Positions 9,381 to 18,728 are shown, counted from the first letter of the stretch. The stretch: 64,000 nucleotides of DNA from Oceanicaulis sp. MMSF_3324 (GCF_030733545.1 NZ_JASHIU010000001.1:62001-126000); one strand, 5' to 3'. Program-made: numbers and translations. Notes: generated by a model not told the origin, from the letters alone.

Positions 9381-11327
9381 CTAGTTCACATTCACCAGAT
9401 GGTGGATCCACTGGCGGTGACGCTCGTAATGGCGGATCACGTCGCGGATCACCTGCGTCTTGGAATAGCCGAAGATGCAATAGTGCTGTCCGCCCTCGGC
9501 CAGGAACACCTCACCGCGTGAGTTCTGCTGGCTGACGCTGGAGCCCGGGATCGCGGTCTCCTCATAGCTCTTCAGCTCAATCCCATAGATGAAATTGGGC
9601 TGGCCGCCATGATCGATGACAAGCCAGATCTGGTCCTCATCCTCATCGGTCTCGATGTGCGAGGTCAGGCCCTGCTTGTCCATTTCCGGAATGATGTCGG
9701 TGAAGGCCGCCCGTACATCGGTGTTCATCCATTCGCGCACATCATCAGGCTTGGGCGTGGAGAACATCAGCTTCAGACGGGTTCGCCAGGGCACGGCCGC
9801 GCCTTCGACCGGCAGCTGGGGCGCCGCACGCGCGCCGGCGCGCCGGGCGGTTTCCATGGACCAGGCCCGCAGCAGACCGATAAAGGCCAGGAAGATCACC
9901 AGGGTGAAGGGCAGCGCCGCGGCGATCGTCGCCGATTGCAGCGCGGCCAGACCACCCGTCAGAAGCAGGACGGCGGCCACGACGCCTTCCAGCACCGCCC
10001 AGAAGAAGCGCTGCCAGAGCGGCGGCGTCAGCGAACCGCCCGAAGCCAGGGTCGCTTTCACCAGCGAGCCGGAATCCGAAGACGTCACGAAGAAGGTCGT
10101 CACCAGCAAGATCGCCAGCACCGAGGTAATGGCGCTGAAGGGCAAGGTGTCGAGGAAGGCGAACAGGACCAGCGGCGTATCCCCGTCGCTGACCAGCTGG
10201 AGGATCGGATCGGCCATGCCGTTCACCGCCTGCAGCAGCGCGGAATTGCCGTAGATCGTCATCCACAGGAAGGTGAACAGGGTCGGCCCGAACAGGACGC
10301 CGAAAATGAATTCGCGGATGGTGCGGCCGCGCGAGATGCGGGCGATGAACATGCCCACGAACGGCGACCAGGAAATCCACCAGCCCCAGTAGAACAAGGT
10401 CCAGTCATTGACCCAGACGCCATCGCCATAGGCGTCCACATTGAAGGTCATGACAGCCAGCTGGTCGATATAATCGCCGATATTCTGGACATAGGCGCCG
10501 ATCAGGAAGAGCGACGGTCCGGCGATGAAGACAAACAGCATCAGGCCGATCGCGAGGAACAGATTCCATTCGCTCAGGCGCTTGATGCCGGCGTCCAGCC
10601 CGGCCAGCACCGATGTGGTGGCGAGCGCCGTGATGATGGTGATCAGGACCACCTGCACGCCCGGCGAGATCGGCAGGCCGAAGAGTGTGTTCAGGCCGGC
10701 ATTGATCTGGTTCACGCCATAGCCCAGCGAGGTGGCCACGCCGAACAGGGTGCCCAGGATCGCAATGACGTCGACCAGATGGCCGATCGGGCCATAGATG
10801 CGGTCGCCAATGAGCGGATAGAGCGCCGAACGGATGGTCAGGGGCAGGTTATGACGGAAGGCGAAATAGGCCAGGCTCAGGCCCACGACGGCGTAAATCG
10901 CCCAGGCGTGGATGCCCCAGTGGAAGAAGGTCAGGACCATGGCCTGTTCGGCGGCCTCGACCGTTTCGGGATCGCCCATGGGCGCTGCGAGATAGTGGGT
11001 CAGCGGCTCTGCGACCGCAAAGAACATCAGGCCAATGCCCATGCCTGCGGAGAACAGCATGGCGAACCAGCCCAGAAAGCCGTATTCGGGCTCGGAATCA
11101 TCCGGACCCAGCTTGATCTGTCCCCAGTCCGACAAGGCCACGAAGATTGCGGCCACGAGGAACACCCCGACGCCGACCGAATACAGCCAGCCCGCCTTCT
11201 CGGTGATCATCACACGCAAATTCATGAAGACGGCTTCAGCCTGATCCCCCGCCAGAACCGCGTAGGCCACCCCCGCAAAAATCAGGATGGCGGCCGGTAT
11301 GAAGACGGCGGGTTCAAACTTCTTCAT
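9381..11327 (-). CDS. BCCT family transporter (choline/betaine type)
   Basis: Twelve-helix inner membrane carrier for choline, betaine or a related trimethylammonium compound, 648 residues. Family features seen are the glycine stretch GMGIGLMFFAVAEP, FHWGIHAWAIYA, and the tryptophan-rich motif YWGWWISWSPFVG followed by ARISRGRT. A long cytoplasmic tail (about residues 510-648) resembles that of BetT, where it takes part in osmotic control. GAGAGGA precedes the ATG. It lies only 15 bases after the TPR-sulfotransferase gene on the same strand, so the two may share a transcript. The exact substrate is not resolved. Confidence 0.88.
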   Translation of the reverse strand: MKKFEPAVFIPAAILIFAGVAYAVLAGDQAEAVFMNLRVMITEKAGWLYSVGVGVFLVAAIFVALSDWGQIKLGPDDSEPEYGFLGWFAMLFSAGMGIGLMFFAVAEPLTHYLAAPMGDPETVEAAEQAMVLTFFHWGIHAWAIYAVVGLSLAYFAFRHNLPLTIRSALYPLIGDRIYGPIGHLVDVIAILGTLFGVATSLGYGVNQINAGLNTLFGLPISPGVQVVLITIITALATTSVLAGLDAGIKRLSEWNLFLAIGLMLFVFIAGPSLFLIGAYVQNIGDYIDQLAVMTFNVDAYGDGVWVNDWTLFYWGWWISWSPFVGMFIARISRGRTIREFIFGVLFGPTLFTFLWMTIYGNSALLQAVNGMADPILQLVSDGDTPLVLFAFLDTLPFSAITSVLAILLVTTFFVTSSDSGSLVKATLASGGSLTPPLWQRFFWAVLEGVVAAVLLLTGGLAALQSATIAAALPFTLVIFLAFIGLLRAWSMETARRAGARAAPQLPVEGAAVPWRTRLKLMFSTPKPDDVREWMNTDVRAAFTDIIPEMDKQGLTSHIETDEDEDQIWLVIDHGGQPNFIYGIELKSYEETAIPGSSVSQQNSRGEVFLAEGGQHYCIFGYSKTQVIRDVIRHYERHRQWIHHLVNVN

Positions 11328-11342
11328 GGGGTGGTCCTCTCG

Positions 11343-13367
11343 TTATGAGCAGGCGGCGATGTCGAGCTTGGCGTCACGGCGCCAGTCGTCGAGTACGGGG
11401 CCGAGCGCCTCTCGAAGCGGGTCGAGCCAGGCGTCATACGCCTTCCACTGCTCGAGCCCCTTGGTGTTGATGGGCTGGCGCACCTGCTCGGAGCTGGCGG
11501 TGCGCACTTCGCGCTTGGTCTTGTGGAACTCGACGCATCCGGGTTCGAACTCCAGCCCGCAATAGTCAAGGATACGGCGGACCTGGCCTTCCAGATCACT
11601 CACCACATCCTCGTGGATAACGCGCAGGATCTGGCCCGGGATGACCGCATCCCAGTGATCCATCAGTTCGACATACCCGCGATAATAGGCGCCGATTTCC
11701 TCAAGGCCGTAGGTGAACTCCTGGCCTTCGGCAAACAGCTGTTTGAAGCCGGACACGCAGCACGCCATGGGATGACGGCGCGCATCGATGATCTTCGCGT
11801 TGGGCAGAATTTTCTTGATCAGACCGATATGGCGGAAATTGTTCGGCATCTTGTCTGTGAAGAGGGGCGCGCCCTTGCGATGGATCGCGGTTTCTTCCAG
11901 ATAGCGCCGCCCCAGCTTGTCCAGCGTTTCGGCGTCCAGCTCTGAGAGGATGCGCGGATAGCGGGTCTTGTCGCTGGCGCGCTGGCGCCCTCTCAGGGAA
12001 TGGCTGATCGAGATGATGTTGGGCAGCTCCAGCGTGCCGTCCACCTGGCTGTGCGACGCCAGGATCTGCTCGAGCAGGGTCGAGCCGGCGCGCGGCAGCC
12101 CCACAATGAAGATCGGGTCCGGGGCGGGATCGCCCTTCGGCGCGGCATCGGTGAACAGCTCGGCCGTGCAGTATTTCTTCTGGGCGTCAAACTCGCGCTC
12201 GATCTGATCGGTCGTATAGCGCGTCTGGCGCGTCTTCAGCGCATTGCCCGTGCGATAGTGTTCAAACGCGGCGGCGAAATCGCCTTCATCCTCGAACGCC
12301 TTGCCCAGCGCGAAATTGAGATTGATCCGGGTCTGAAGATTCTGTCCCGGGCGCGCATCTTCAGCCAGCATGGCGGCGCGCGCCTGCGCATCGAAGCGAT
12401 AGGTCTTCAGATTGGCCAGCCCGTACCAGGCGTCGCCATGGGCGGGGTCCTGCTTGCAGGCCGCTTCATAGGAGGCGATGGCGTCTTCAGACCGCCCCCA
12501 GGTCTTCAGCGCATGCCCGCGCGAGGTCAGGGTCGCCGGATCGCCCGGCGCATGGCCGAGCACAGCGTCAAATAGCTCTACGGCGCGTTCATAATCGCCG
12601 GTCTGCATCCGCTCGATGGCGAGCTGGGACAAAAAGACCGGGTTCTTGGGATCGCGATCATAAAGCGCCTGGGCTTCCTCAAGCGCTTTTTCAAATTTCT
12701 GACGCTTGCGCAAAATGCGGATGTAATCCACGCGCAGGTCGGCATTGTCCGGCTCGAACGTGACCGCGCTTTCCAGCAGGAACTCCGCGTCTTCCAGAAC
12801 TCCGAGCCGCGAGCCGATCTCGGCGAGAAGCCGCATGCCCGCAACGTCCTTGGGGTGCTTGGTCAGCCAGGAGCGGCAGAGATTTTCCGCCTTCAAAAGG
12901 CGGTTCTCGTGCAGATGGTTCATGGCCGCCTGCAGGGCGGGCGGCAGCGCCTTGATCTGTTCAGCCTGCGCCTGGGCCATGCGCGCCTCGTCGGCGCGTC
13001 CCTGTGCGGCGAGGATCTGGGCCTGGGTGCTCCAGGCGGCGTGCAGCGCGGGATTGGCGCGCACGGCGGCGCGATAACTGGCGAGCGCGCGGTCCATGTC
13101 GCCGGCATCGCGGAAGAAGTGTCCGTCTTCCTGCAAGCCGCGACCAAACTCCGGGGCGACGCGCAGAAGATGGTCGAGCGTTTCGCGCGCAGCCTGTGTC
13201 TGTTTGAGATAACGCTGACAGACGGCGCGCATGTAAAGCGCATCCACCAGATCCGGCTCGCTCGCAAGGGCCGGCTCAAGAGCTTGAAGCGCCTGATCAA
13301 AAGCGCCTGACCGCATATGCGACTCCGCCTCGCGGAGAGCCTTGTTCTGGGTATCGTCAGCGGACAT
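11343..13367 (-). CDS. TPR-repeat sulfotransferase
   Basis: Protein of 674 residues joining two parts: about 350 residues of tetratricopeptide repeats (several copies with the A-x-x-x-Y/F-x-x-A-L pattern) and a C-terminal sulfotransferase domain beginning with FIVGLPRAGSTLLEQIL, the PAPS 5'-phosphosulfate-binding loop near residue 420. Such fusions transfer sulfate to protein or surface targets; the acceptor here is unknown. I choose ATG 13367 (MSADDTQ) because GGAGA precedes it; a longer frame starts at 13400. Neighbours are a TonB receptor upstream and a BCCT carrier downstream. Confidence 0.85.
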   Translation of the reverse strand: MSADDTQNKALREAESHMRSGAFDQALQALEPALASEPDLVDALYMRAVCQRYLKQTQAARETLDHLLRVAPEFGRGLQEDGHFFRDAGDMDRALASYRAAVRANPALHAAWSTQAQILAAQGRADEARMAQAQAEQIKALPPALQAAMNHLHENRLLKAENLCRSWLTKHPKDVAGMRLLAEIGSRLGVLEDAEFLLESAVTFEPDNADLRVDYIRILRKRQKFEKALEEAQALYDRDPKNPVFLSQLAIERMQTGDYERAVELFDAVLGHAPGDPATLTSRGHALKTWGRSEDAIASYEAACKQDPAHGDAWYGLANLKTYRFDAQARAAMLAEDARPGQNLQTRINLNFALGKAFEDEGDFAAAFEHYRTGNALKTRQTRYTTDQIEREFDAQKKYCTAELFTDAAPKGDPAPDPIFIVGLPRAGSTLLEQILASHSQVDGTLELPNIISISHSLRGRQRASDKTRYPRILSELDAETLDKLGRRYLEETAIHRKGAPLFTDKMPNNFRHIGLIKKILPNAKIIDARRHPMACCVSGFKQLFAEGQEFTYGLEEIGAYYRGYVELMDHWDAVIPGQILRVIHEDVVSDLEGQVRRILDYCGLEFEPGCVEFHKTKREVRTASSEQVRQPINTKGLEQWKAYDAWLDPLREALGPVLDDWRRDAKLDIAACS

Positions 13368-13427
13368 CACGTCTCCATAAAACACGAACCGGCGCCCCAT
13401 GTTAAATGGAGCGCCGCAATCGTGAAG

Positions 13428-13454
13428 ACGCCCGGCCTGAAAAAGGCCGGGCGT
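13428..13454 (-). terminator. Hairpin after TonB receptor
   Basis: ACGCCCGGCCT-gaaaa-AGGCCGGGCGT, perfect eleven-base stem directly after the receptor stop at 13461. The trailing U run on the minus strand is poor (CTTCACG), so it may depend on Rho or only protect the 3' end. Confidence 0.6.
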
Positions 13455-13460
13455 TTCAGC

Positions 13461-16079
13461 TTAGTAGGAAATGCCGAAGCGAATTCCATACGTCCGCGGA
13501 CGCATCACGGTGACGCGTTCACGGTCATTGATGTAGTTGTTGGCCAGCTCGGCGTTCTCGTTGGTCACGTTGTCCACGTAGAACTCCGCGCTCCAGTTTT
13601 CCGAGGTGAGACCGGTGCGCAGGCCCAGAGTCGCATAGCTGTCGACCTCGGCTGCGTTGATCTCGATGATGTCCGACCGGCTGTCGCTGGAATAGATCAC
13701 CTGACCTTGCACGTGGGCGGTCCAGGTGTTTTCCAGCTGCCACTCATAACGCGCACGCGCATTGAGCTGCAGGTTCGGCGCGTAGGCCAGCTCCTCGCCC
13801 GCAACCACATCGTCGGTCGGGGTCAGAACTTCGGTGATCTCGGAATCAAGCACCGAGAACGCGCCGGACATGGTCAGGCCCGGCACATCAGCCGGCGCCC
13901 AGGTGACATCGCCCTCGATGCCCATGATCTCGGCGTCGGCGGCGTTATCAGAGAAGAACAGGTTCACGATCGACGGGTCGAAGATCGTGGTCTGCAGGTC
14001 TTCCAGCTCCACGAAGAACGCGTTGCCGTTAAAGCGCAGCTGGTCTTCGAACAGGTCCAGTTTCCAGCCAAGCTCATAGTTGGTGAGTTCGTCGGAATCG
14101 ATCGCAAACGGAACGGTGTAGCCGTTCGGTCCCGGAGCGCCGCCCGGACGGTTCAGCAGACCCGGACGGAAGCCTTCCGAATAGGTCGCGTAGAACAGCG
14201 TGTTCGCGGTCGGGGTCCAGGTGCCGGTCAGCTTGAAGATCATGCCGTCGGTGGCCGCAACGTCAGGCGCACGCGCCGCGTTGAAGATCTGCTGGGCCTG
14301 AGCCGCGCTGAGCGCCGGGTCGATCGCCAGGATGTCTGCGATGGACTGGCTGTCGTTATAGGTGATGTGGCGGCTGGTGTCGCAGGTGCCGCGGAAGGTG
14401 TACTGGCCATCGCCGTTGTAAAGATCGGAGATGTCGGTGCCGAACGCATTGGCGTCGGTGCCGCCCGAGTTGCAGAACGAGGCGTTCGCGCTGCCGGCCA
14501 GATCCACTTCGATGTCGTAATAGCGGGCGCCCGCCGTCACGGAGAACACACCCGGCACGAGGTCGTAGCTGGCCTCGCCGAACAGACCGAGCTGTTCGTC
14601 GGTGCGCTTGACGTCGTTGCGGAAGATCACGCCCTCCGGGAACGGACCCGGATCAGAGGTGAAGCCCGTCTGGAACGGGAAGTTCGGCGCGAACGGACCA
14701 AACGGATCCGCCTCGATCATTCCGTAATAGGTGAAGTCGTTGCGCTCTTCGATCTCCGTCTTGGAGTAGAAGCCGCCAGCCGTCACGCGGAAGCGCTCGG
14801 ACTGCGGGGTGTTGAAGCGCAGCTCGTGGCTTTCAACCGTGGTGTTGGTCGTGGAGTCCACGATCGACTGCGGGCTGTAGCAGGTGCCCGACGGCGCGGC
14901 GGAACCCGGATAGGTCACAGAGCCTTCGCAGGTGTAGTACGGGAAGTACTGACCCACGAACATGTATTCGGTGTAATCGATGACCTGCTCGGAATCGCGA
15001 TCGGTGAACGCGCCGGTGTAGACCACGTCCAGCATCGCCACGCGACCTTCAAGGGTCCAGGCGGCGTTGACGAAATCGTCTTCGAGATATTCGTCGCTGT
15101 AGCGGCTGACGTCATAGTCTTCCAGATCAGGGTCCTGGAAGAACACGCCGTCGGTGTCGAGCTGCTGGCTCATGCCAGAAACGGTCAGGCGCCAGTCGGC
15201 GTTGAACTCGTAACGGCCGGTCAGGCGGAAGCCCGAATAGGTCGTGTCGTTGAAATCATCTTCGACCAGGGCGGAGTTGTCAGCGTCGATGAAGGTGACG
15301 GCGGACAGATCGGCGCCGGCCTGGAAGCCGCCGCGGTTCGCGTTCACCGGCACGCCGTTCGAACGCACGGTGCCGGCGGGGCGGAAGCGTGCGGACTCAG
15401 ACGTGTTGACGGTGCCCTGGACGTTATCGATGTAACCGCCCTGCTGATCCCAGAAGCCCACCAGGCGCAGCGCGAAATCTTCGCTGACCGGCAGGTTGAC
15501 CATGACATCGGTGGAATAGCTTTCCTCACCGCCCTCGGTGAAGGACAGGCCGAAGTTCGCGGCGGCTTCATACACGCCCAGAACCGGCTTGTTGGTGATC
15601 ATCCGCACGGTGCCGGCCTGCGAGGACGCGCCGAAGAGCGTGCCTTGCGGCCCCGGCAGGACCTCCACGCGCTCAAGGTCGACGGCGTAAACGTCAAGGT
15701 TACGACCCGGCTGTGCGAGCGGCTGTTCGTCCAGATAGAAGGCCACGTTCGGAGCCAGACCCGCCACACCGGCGGTGGTCAGGTTCGGCGTGGTCGAGGC
15801 GATGCCGCGGATGTAGATGGTGTTCTGACCCGGGCCGCTGCCGCCGGCGGTCACGCCCGGCAGCTGGACCAGATAGTCGGCGAACACGTCCACATCGAGC
15901 TCTTCCAGATCATTGGCGCCAATCGCGGAGACGGCGACCGGAATGTCCTGGGAATCCTGTTCGGTCTTGGTGGCGGTGACCACAATGCGGTCAACCTGCG
16001 CCATTGCTGCACCGCCCATCGCAACGCCCATGGCGGCGGACAACATGGTGCTGGCGAGAACTCGTTTCTTGAGACTCAT
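13461..16079 (-). CDS. TonB-dependent receptor
   Basis: Outer membrane gated barrel of 872 residues that imports a scarce ligand with energy from TonB. A signal peptide of about 27 residues ending AAMAQ precedes a TonB box-like VDRIVVTATK, a plug domain (about 45-155, with YIRGIASTT and LPGPQGTLFGASSQAGTVRMITNKP), and a long barrel ending in an aromatic residue (GIRFGISY). GGAGAG precedes the ATG. The ligand is unknown; related Sphingomonadales and Maricaulales receptors are very diverse. It is followed on the same strand by the TPR-sulfotransferase. Confidence 0.92.
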   Translation of the reverse strand: MSLKKRVLASTMLSAAMGVAMGGAAMAQVDRIVVTATKTEQDSQDIPVAVSAIGANDLEELDVDVFADYLVQLPGVTAGGSGPGQNTIYIRGIASTTPNLTTAGVAGLAPNVAFYLDEQPLAQPGRNLDVYAVDLERVEVLPGPQGTLFGASSQAGTVRMITNKPVLGVYEAAANFGLSFTEGGEESYSTDVMVNLPVSEDFALRLVGFWDQQGGYIDNVQGTVNTSESARFRPAGTVRSNGVPVNANRGGFQAGADLSAVTFIDADNSALVEDDFNDTTYSGFRLTGRYEFNADWRLTVSGMSQQLDTDGVFFQDPDLEDYDVSRYSDEYLEDDFVNAAWTLEGRVAMLDVVYTGAFTDRDSEQVIDYTEYMFVGQYFPYYTCEGSVTYPGSAAPSGTCYSPQSIVDSTTNTTVESHELRFNTPQSERFRVTAGGFYSKTEIEERNDFTYYGMIEADPFGPFAPNFPFQTGFTSDPGPFPEGVIFRNDVKRTDEQLGLFGEASYDLVPGVFSVTAGARYYDIEVDLAGSANASFCNSGGTDANAFGTDISDLYNGDGQYTFRGTCDTSRHITYNDSQSIADILAIDPALSAAQAQQIFNAARAPDVAATDGMIFKLTGTWTPTANTLFYATYSEGFRPGLLNRPGGAPGPNGYTVPFAIDSDELTNYELGWKLDLFEDQLRFNGNAFFVELEDLQTTIFDPSIVNLFFSDNAADAEIMGIEGDVTWAPADVPGLTMSGAFSVLDSEITEVLTPTDDVVAGEELAYAPNLQLNARARYEWQLENTWTAHVQGQVIYSSDSRSDIIEINAAEVDSYATLGLRTGLTSENWSAEFYVDNVTNENAELANNYINDRERVTVMRPRTYGIRFGISY

Positions 16080-16435
16080 CTTGAAGCGCTCTCCAATTGA
16101 TTATGATTATTCCGATGTAAACAAACCATTCGCCCGTGGCCAGTCATGCTTTCGCCACAAAACTTTTGCGGTGCACCAAAATCCCTGGCTGAACGCATAT
16201 TGTTTCCTCTTAACACTTTTATTACAGTGACTTGCAGAAGTATGTTGTTCAAAAACAACACCTTCCGAGCGTTTCCAGAACCTCGCATCATGGCGCCCTG
16301 CGCCACATTTATCGTTCGAACCGAAACGAGTTTTAGCCAGCCGTTCTTGTGTGAAACTTTCGTACTCTGAATTTCCAGAATCCGGCCTGCTTTCCCCCAG
16401 TACACTTGAGGGCCAGCTTTTGGCATAAGACAGCC
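16080..16435. other. AT-richer divergent intergenic region with inverted repeat
   Basis: 356 bases between the TonB receptor and trhO, clearly less GC-rich than the surroundings. It must hold both promoters, but I could not fix a convincing hexamer pair. The clearest element is GTTGTT-caaa-AACAAC at 16244-16259, a perfect six-base repeat near the centre. An open frame across the receptor side (minus, to 16507) has no ribosome site or recognisable domain and is not called. Confidence 0.5.
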
Positions 16436-17374
16436 ATGTCCCAGTTCCGCGTCGCCGCCCTTTACAAGTTCACGCCGCTGCAGGCCGACAAGGCCCTGCA
16501 GGCGCACCTTCTGGACGCCTGTCAGGCCAATGACGTCATGGGCACGCTGCTGATCGCTTCAGAGGGCATCAACGGGACGATCGCCGGGTCGCCGGATGGC
16601 ATCGAGGCGGTGCTGGACACGATCCGCGCCCTGCCTGGCTGCGCGGATATCGAACACAAGGATTCCTACGCCAGCGAACAGCCCTTCCTGCGTCTCAAGG
16701 TGCGCCTTAAGAAGGAAATCGTGACCCTGGGCGTGGACGGCGTGGACCCGACCCGGGCCGTGGGCGCCTATGTGGACCCAGAAGACTGGAATGACCTGAT
16801 CACCTCGCCCGACGTGGTCACCATCGACACCCGGAACGCCTATGAAGTGCGGATCGGCCAGTTCAAGGGCGCGGTCGATCCGCAGACCACGAGCTTTCGC
16901 GAATTTCCCGACTGGTTCCGCAAGTTCCGGGAAACCCGCCCCAATGCGCGTATCGCCATGTATTGCACGGGCGGCATTCGCTGCGAGAAGTCCACGGCCT
17001 TTGCCCTGACCGAAGGCCTGGACGAGGTCTATCACCTCAAGGGCGGCATCCTGAAATATCTCGAGACCGTGCCTGAGAACGAAAGTCTCTGGGAAGGCGA
17101 TTGCTTCGTCTTTGATCGCCGGGTCGCTGTCGGTCACGGGCTGAAGGAAGGCGATTACACGACCTGCCACGCCTGCCGCGAACCGCTCGGCCCCGAAGAC
17201 CTCAAATCGGACGCCTTCACCCCCGGCGTCAGCTGTCCGCATTGCCACGACGCCCGGTCAGAGGACCAGCGCCAGCGCTATGCGGAACGCCAGCGACAGG
17301 AAGCGGCGGCTGCGGCGCGCGGCGAGCGTCATGTGGGCGCCCGGCTCGAACCCCAGCCCTCGCCCGATGACTGA
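16436..17374 (+). CDS. trhO: tRNA uridine(34) hydroxylase, rhodanese family
   Basis: YceA-type enzyme making 5-hydroxyuridine at the wobble position of certain tRNAs. 312 residues: N-terminal acylphosphatase-like domain ([12 protein letters not shown] ... [14 protein letters not shown]), rhodanese domain (about 120-220) with the active-site loop [10 protein letters not shown] (Cys177), and a C-terminal cysteine cluster (CHACREPL and CPHCHD) that probably binds zinc. The start is the ATG at 16436 (MSQFRV), the usual family N-terminus. Its stop overlaps the following GST gene by eight bases. Confidence 0.93.
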   Translation: MSQFRVAALYKFTPLQADKALQAHLLDACQANDVMGTLLIASEGINGTIAGSPDGIEAVLDTIRALPGCADIEHKDSYASEQPFLRLKVRLKKEIVTLGVDGVDPTRAVGAYVDPEDWNDLITSPDVVTIDTRNAYEVRIGQFKGAVDPQTTSFREFPDWFRKFRETRPNARIAMYCTGGIRCEKSTAFALTEGLDEVYHLKGGILKYLETVPENESLWEGDCFVFDRRVAVGHGLKEGDYTTCHACREPLGPEDLKSDAFTPGVSCPHCHDARSEDQRQRYAERQRQEAAAAARGERHVGARLEPQPSPDD

Positions 17375-17999
17375 GGCGCGCCCCATCCTCTATTCGTTCC
17401 GCCGTTGCCCCTATGCGATGCGCGGACGCATGGCGCTGGATGTCGCCGGGATCGAGGTGGAGCACCGCGAGATCCTGCTCAAGGACAAGCCCGATGAAAT
17501 GCTGGCGGCCTCCCCCAAGGGAACCGTGCCGGTCGTCGTCCTGCCCGACGGACGCGTGCTTGAGGAAAGCCTCGACGTCATGCTCTGGGCGCTCGATCAG
17601 AATGATCCGGAAGGCTGGCTATGGCCCAATCCCGAGGACAGGGCGGAGATTGACACGCTCATCACGGCCAATGACGGGCCGTTCAAGCATCATCTCGATC
17701 GCTATAAATACGCGACGCGTTATGACGGCGCCGTGTCCAGCGAACACCGCGAGGCGGCGGTCCACCATCTTGCGTACCTGGAAGAGCGCCTGTCGTGCTC
17801 ATCCCAGCTTCTGGGCGACGCGCCCTGCCTGGCGGACATCGCGCTTTTCCCGTTCATTCGCCAGTTCGCCAACACGGATCGCGACTGGTTCGACGCCCAG
17901 CCCTGGCCGAACCTCCAGCGCTGGCTGGCCGGCCATCTGGGCTCGGAGCGCTTTAACCGGATCATGCGCAAGCACCCTCTGTTCAAATCGTCCGACTGA
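17367..17999 (+). CDS. Glutathione S-transferase family protein
   Basis: Cytosolic protein of 210 residues with a thioredoxin-like N-terminal domain carrying [13 protein letters not shown], a CPYA active-site motif resembling glutaredoxin 2 and omega-type GSTs, where the cysteine rather than Ser/Tyr acts on glutathione mixed disulfides. VPVVVLPDG supplies the cis-proline and EESLDVM the glutathione-binding region. A helical GST C-domain follows (about 95-205). It overlaps the end of trhO, so the two are co-transcribed. Substrate unknown. Confidence 0.85.
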   Translation: MTEARPILYSFRRCPYAMRGRMALDVAGIEVEHREILLKDKPDEMLAASPKGTVPVVVLPDGRVLEESLDVMLWALDQNDPEGWLWPNPEDRAEIDTLITANDGPFKHHLDRYKYATRYDGAVSSEHREAAVHHLAYLEERLSCSSQLLGDAPCLADIALFPFIRQFANTDRDWFDAQPWPNLQRWLAGHLGSERFNRIMRKHPLFKSSD

Positions 18000-18063
18000 G
18001 CAGGCGTCCGGCTTTGATTGAGGCTTTATCGGCCTAGTTCGCCTCCAAATGAGGAGGTGCGCG

Positions 18064-18267
18064 ATGACCCCGGCGCGGATCAGCGAAGTCATTGAAATGG
18101 CATGGGCCGATGATGTCAGCTTTGACGCCATCGAGCAGGGTCTGGGCCTGTGTGAGTCTGAGGTCATCGCCCTGATGCGGCGCGAGTTGCGCCCGTCCAG
18201 TTTTCGCCTGTGGCGCAAGCGCGTCTCCGGTCGCCGCACCAAGCATCAGGGCCTGTCCGCTTCTTGA
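18064..18267 (+). CDS. DUF2805 / TIGR03643 family protein
   Basis: 67-residue protein with the conserved pattern ISEVIEMAWADDVSF, ALMRRELRPSSFRLWRKRVSGRRTKH of the TIGR03643 family. The first part looks like a small helix-turn-helix (IEQGLGLCESEVIALMRREL), the second is basic. The function is not established. The ribosome site GAGGAGG lies seven bases before the ATG. It stands alone between the GST and the RHH operon. Confidence 0.85.
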   Translation: MTPARISEVIEMAWADDVSFDAIEQGLGLCESEVIALMRRELRPSSFRLWRKRVSGRRTKHQGLSAS

Positions 18268-18296
18268 ATCTGGGACGACCCGTGGACAGATCCTGA

Positions 18297-18310
18297 AATG
18301 TATATACATT
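18297..18310. promoter_or_regulatory. Perfect 14-base palindrome upstream of the RHH gene
   Basis: AATGTATATACATT is its own reverse complement. It overlaps a plausible -10 (TACATT at 18305-18310, 16 bases after TGGACA at 18283-18288) and ends 36 bases before the RHH start. Its 12-base core differs by one base from the core of the hut operator at 1928-1939. Either autoregulation by the RHH protein or GntR-type control fits. Confidence 0.6.
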
Positions 18311-18346
18311 GTATAGCCGTTGCGCAGCTCTGAACGGAGGCCGCTC

Positions 18347-18526
18347 ATGTCCGATGAGAAAAAGACCAAGAAGAAGAAGGACAGCCAGCTCGTCATCCGG
18401 CTCCACAAGGAGGAACGGGACCAGTTCATAGCGCTGTGCGACACGCTGGATACCAGCGCCGCCAGGGAAATTCGCCAGTTCATGAAGGGGTTTGTCAAAA
18501 AGCATGCCCCCAAGGCCGACGCATGA
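18347..18526 (+). CDS. Small ribbon-helix-helix type DNA-binding protein
   Basis: 59 residues. After a lysine-rich start (EKKTKKKKDSQ) comes a CopG/Arc-like layout: a short beta strand (LVIRLHKEE), helix A (RDQFIALCDTLD), a TSAA turn and helix B (REIRQFMKGFVKKH). Such proteins bind DNA as dimers of dimers. The strong site ACGGAGG and ATG at 18347 fix the start; the frame is open a little further upstream. A perfect palindrome overlaps its promoter region and a lysine-rich peptide gene follows 35 bases later. The fold is called by eye and needs confirmation. Confidence 0.7.
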   Translation: MSDEKKTKKKKDSQLVIRLHKEERDQFIALCDTLDTSAAREIRQFMKGFVKKHAPKADA

Positions 18527-18561
18527 CCCGAAAGCGCGCTTTTTCGGAAAGGAGACCCGTA

Positions 18562-18678
18562 ATGGCGTCCAAGAAAGTCAAGGAACTCAAAGCGGAAATC
18601 AAAACCCGCAAGAAGAAGATCGAGAACCAGGAGGCCAAGCTGAAAAAGGCCAAGAAGGCGCTCAAGAAAGCCGCCTGA
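18562..18678 (+). CDS. Lysine-rich coiled-coil peptide
   Basis: 38 residues, about two fifths lysine, with heptad-like spacing of Val/Leu/Ile/Ala (VKELKAEIKTRKKKIENQ), predicting one amphipathic basic helix. A good site GGAAAGGAG sits before the ATG at 18562 and a textbook terminator follows 25 bases after the stop, which is why I call a gene this short. Co-transcription with the RHH gene suggests a joint job at DNA or RNA, but this is inference. No family recognised. Confidence 0.6.
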   Translation: MASKKVKELKAEIKTRKKKIENQEAKLKKAKKALKKAA

Positions 18679-18703
18679 GCCCCAGATTCAGCCGATCAAA
18701 AAA

Positions 18704-18728
18704 GCCCGCCAGTCTCTGGCGGGCTTTT
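18704..18728 (+). terminator. Rho-independent terminator of the RHH operon
   Basis: GCCCGCCAG-TCT-CTGGCGGGC followed by TTTT: nine-base perfect stem, three-base loop, and an A run on the other flank that could also serve the opposite strand. Confidence 0.85.

Noticed and set aside
9609-11348. 579-codon open frame opposite the BCCT transporter
   Set aside because: Composition is Arg/Gln/Asp/Gly-rich nonsense typical of an antisense frame, and the transporter on the other strand has clear motifs.
13317-16100. 927-codon open frame opposite the TonB receptor
   Set aside because: Striking length, but fully antisense to a receptor with intact signal peptide, plug and barrel; no domain in the translation.
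16076-16507. 143-codon minus-strand frame across the trhO start and intergenic gap
   Set aside because: No ribosome site or known domain, and it overlaps the start of trhO.
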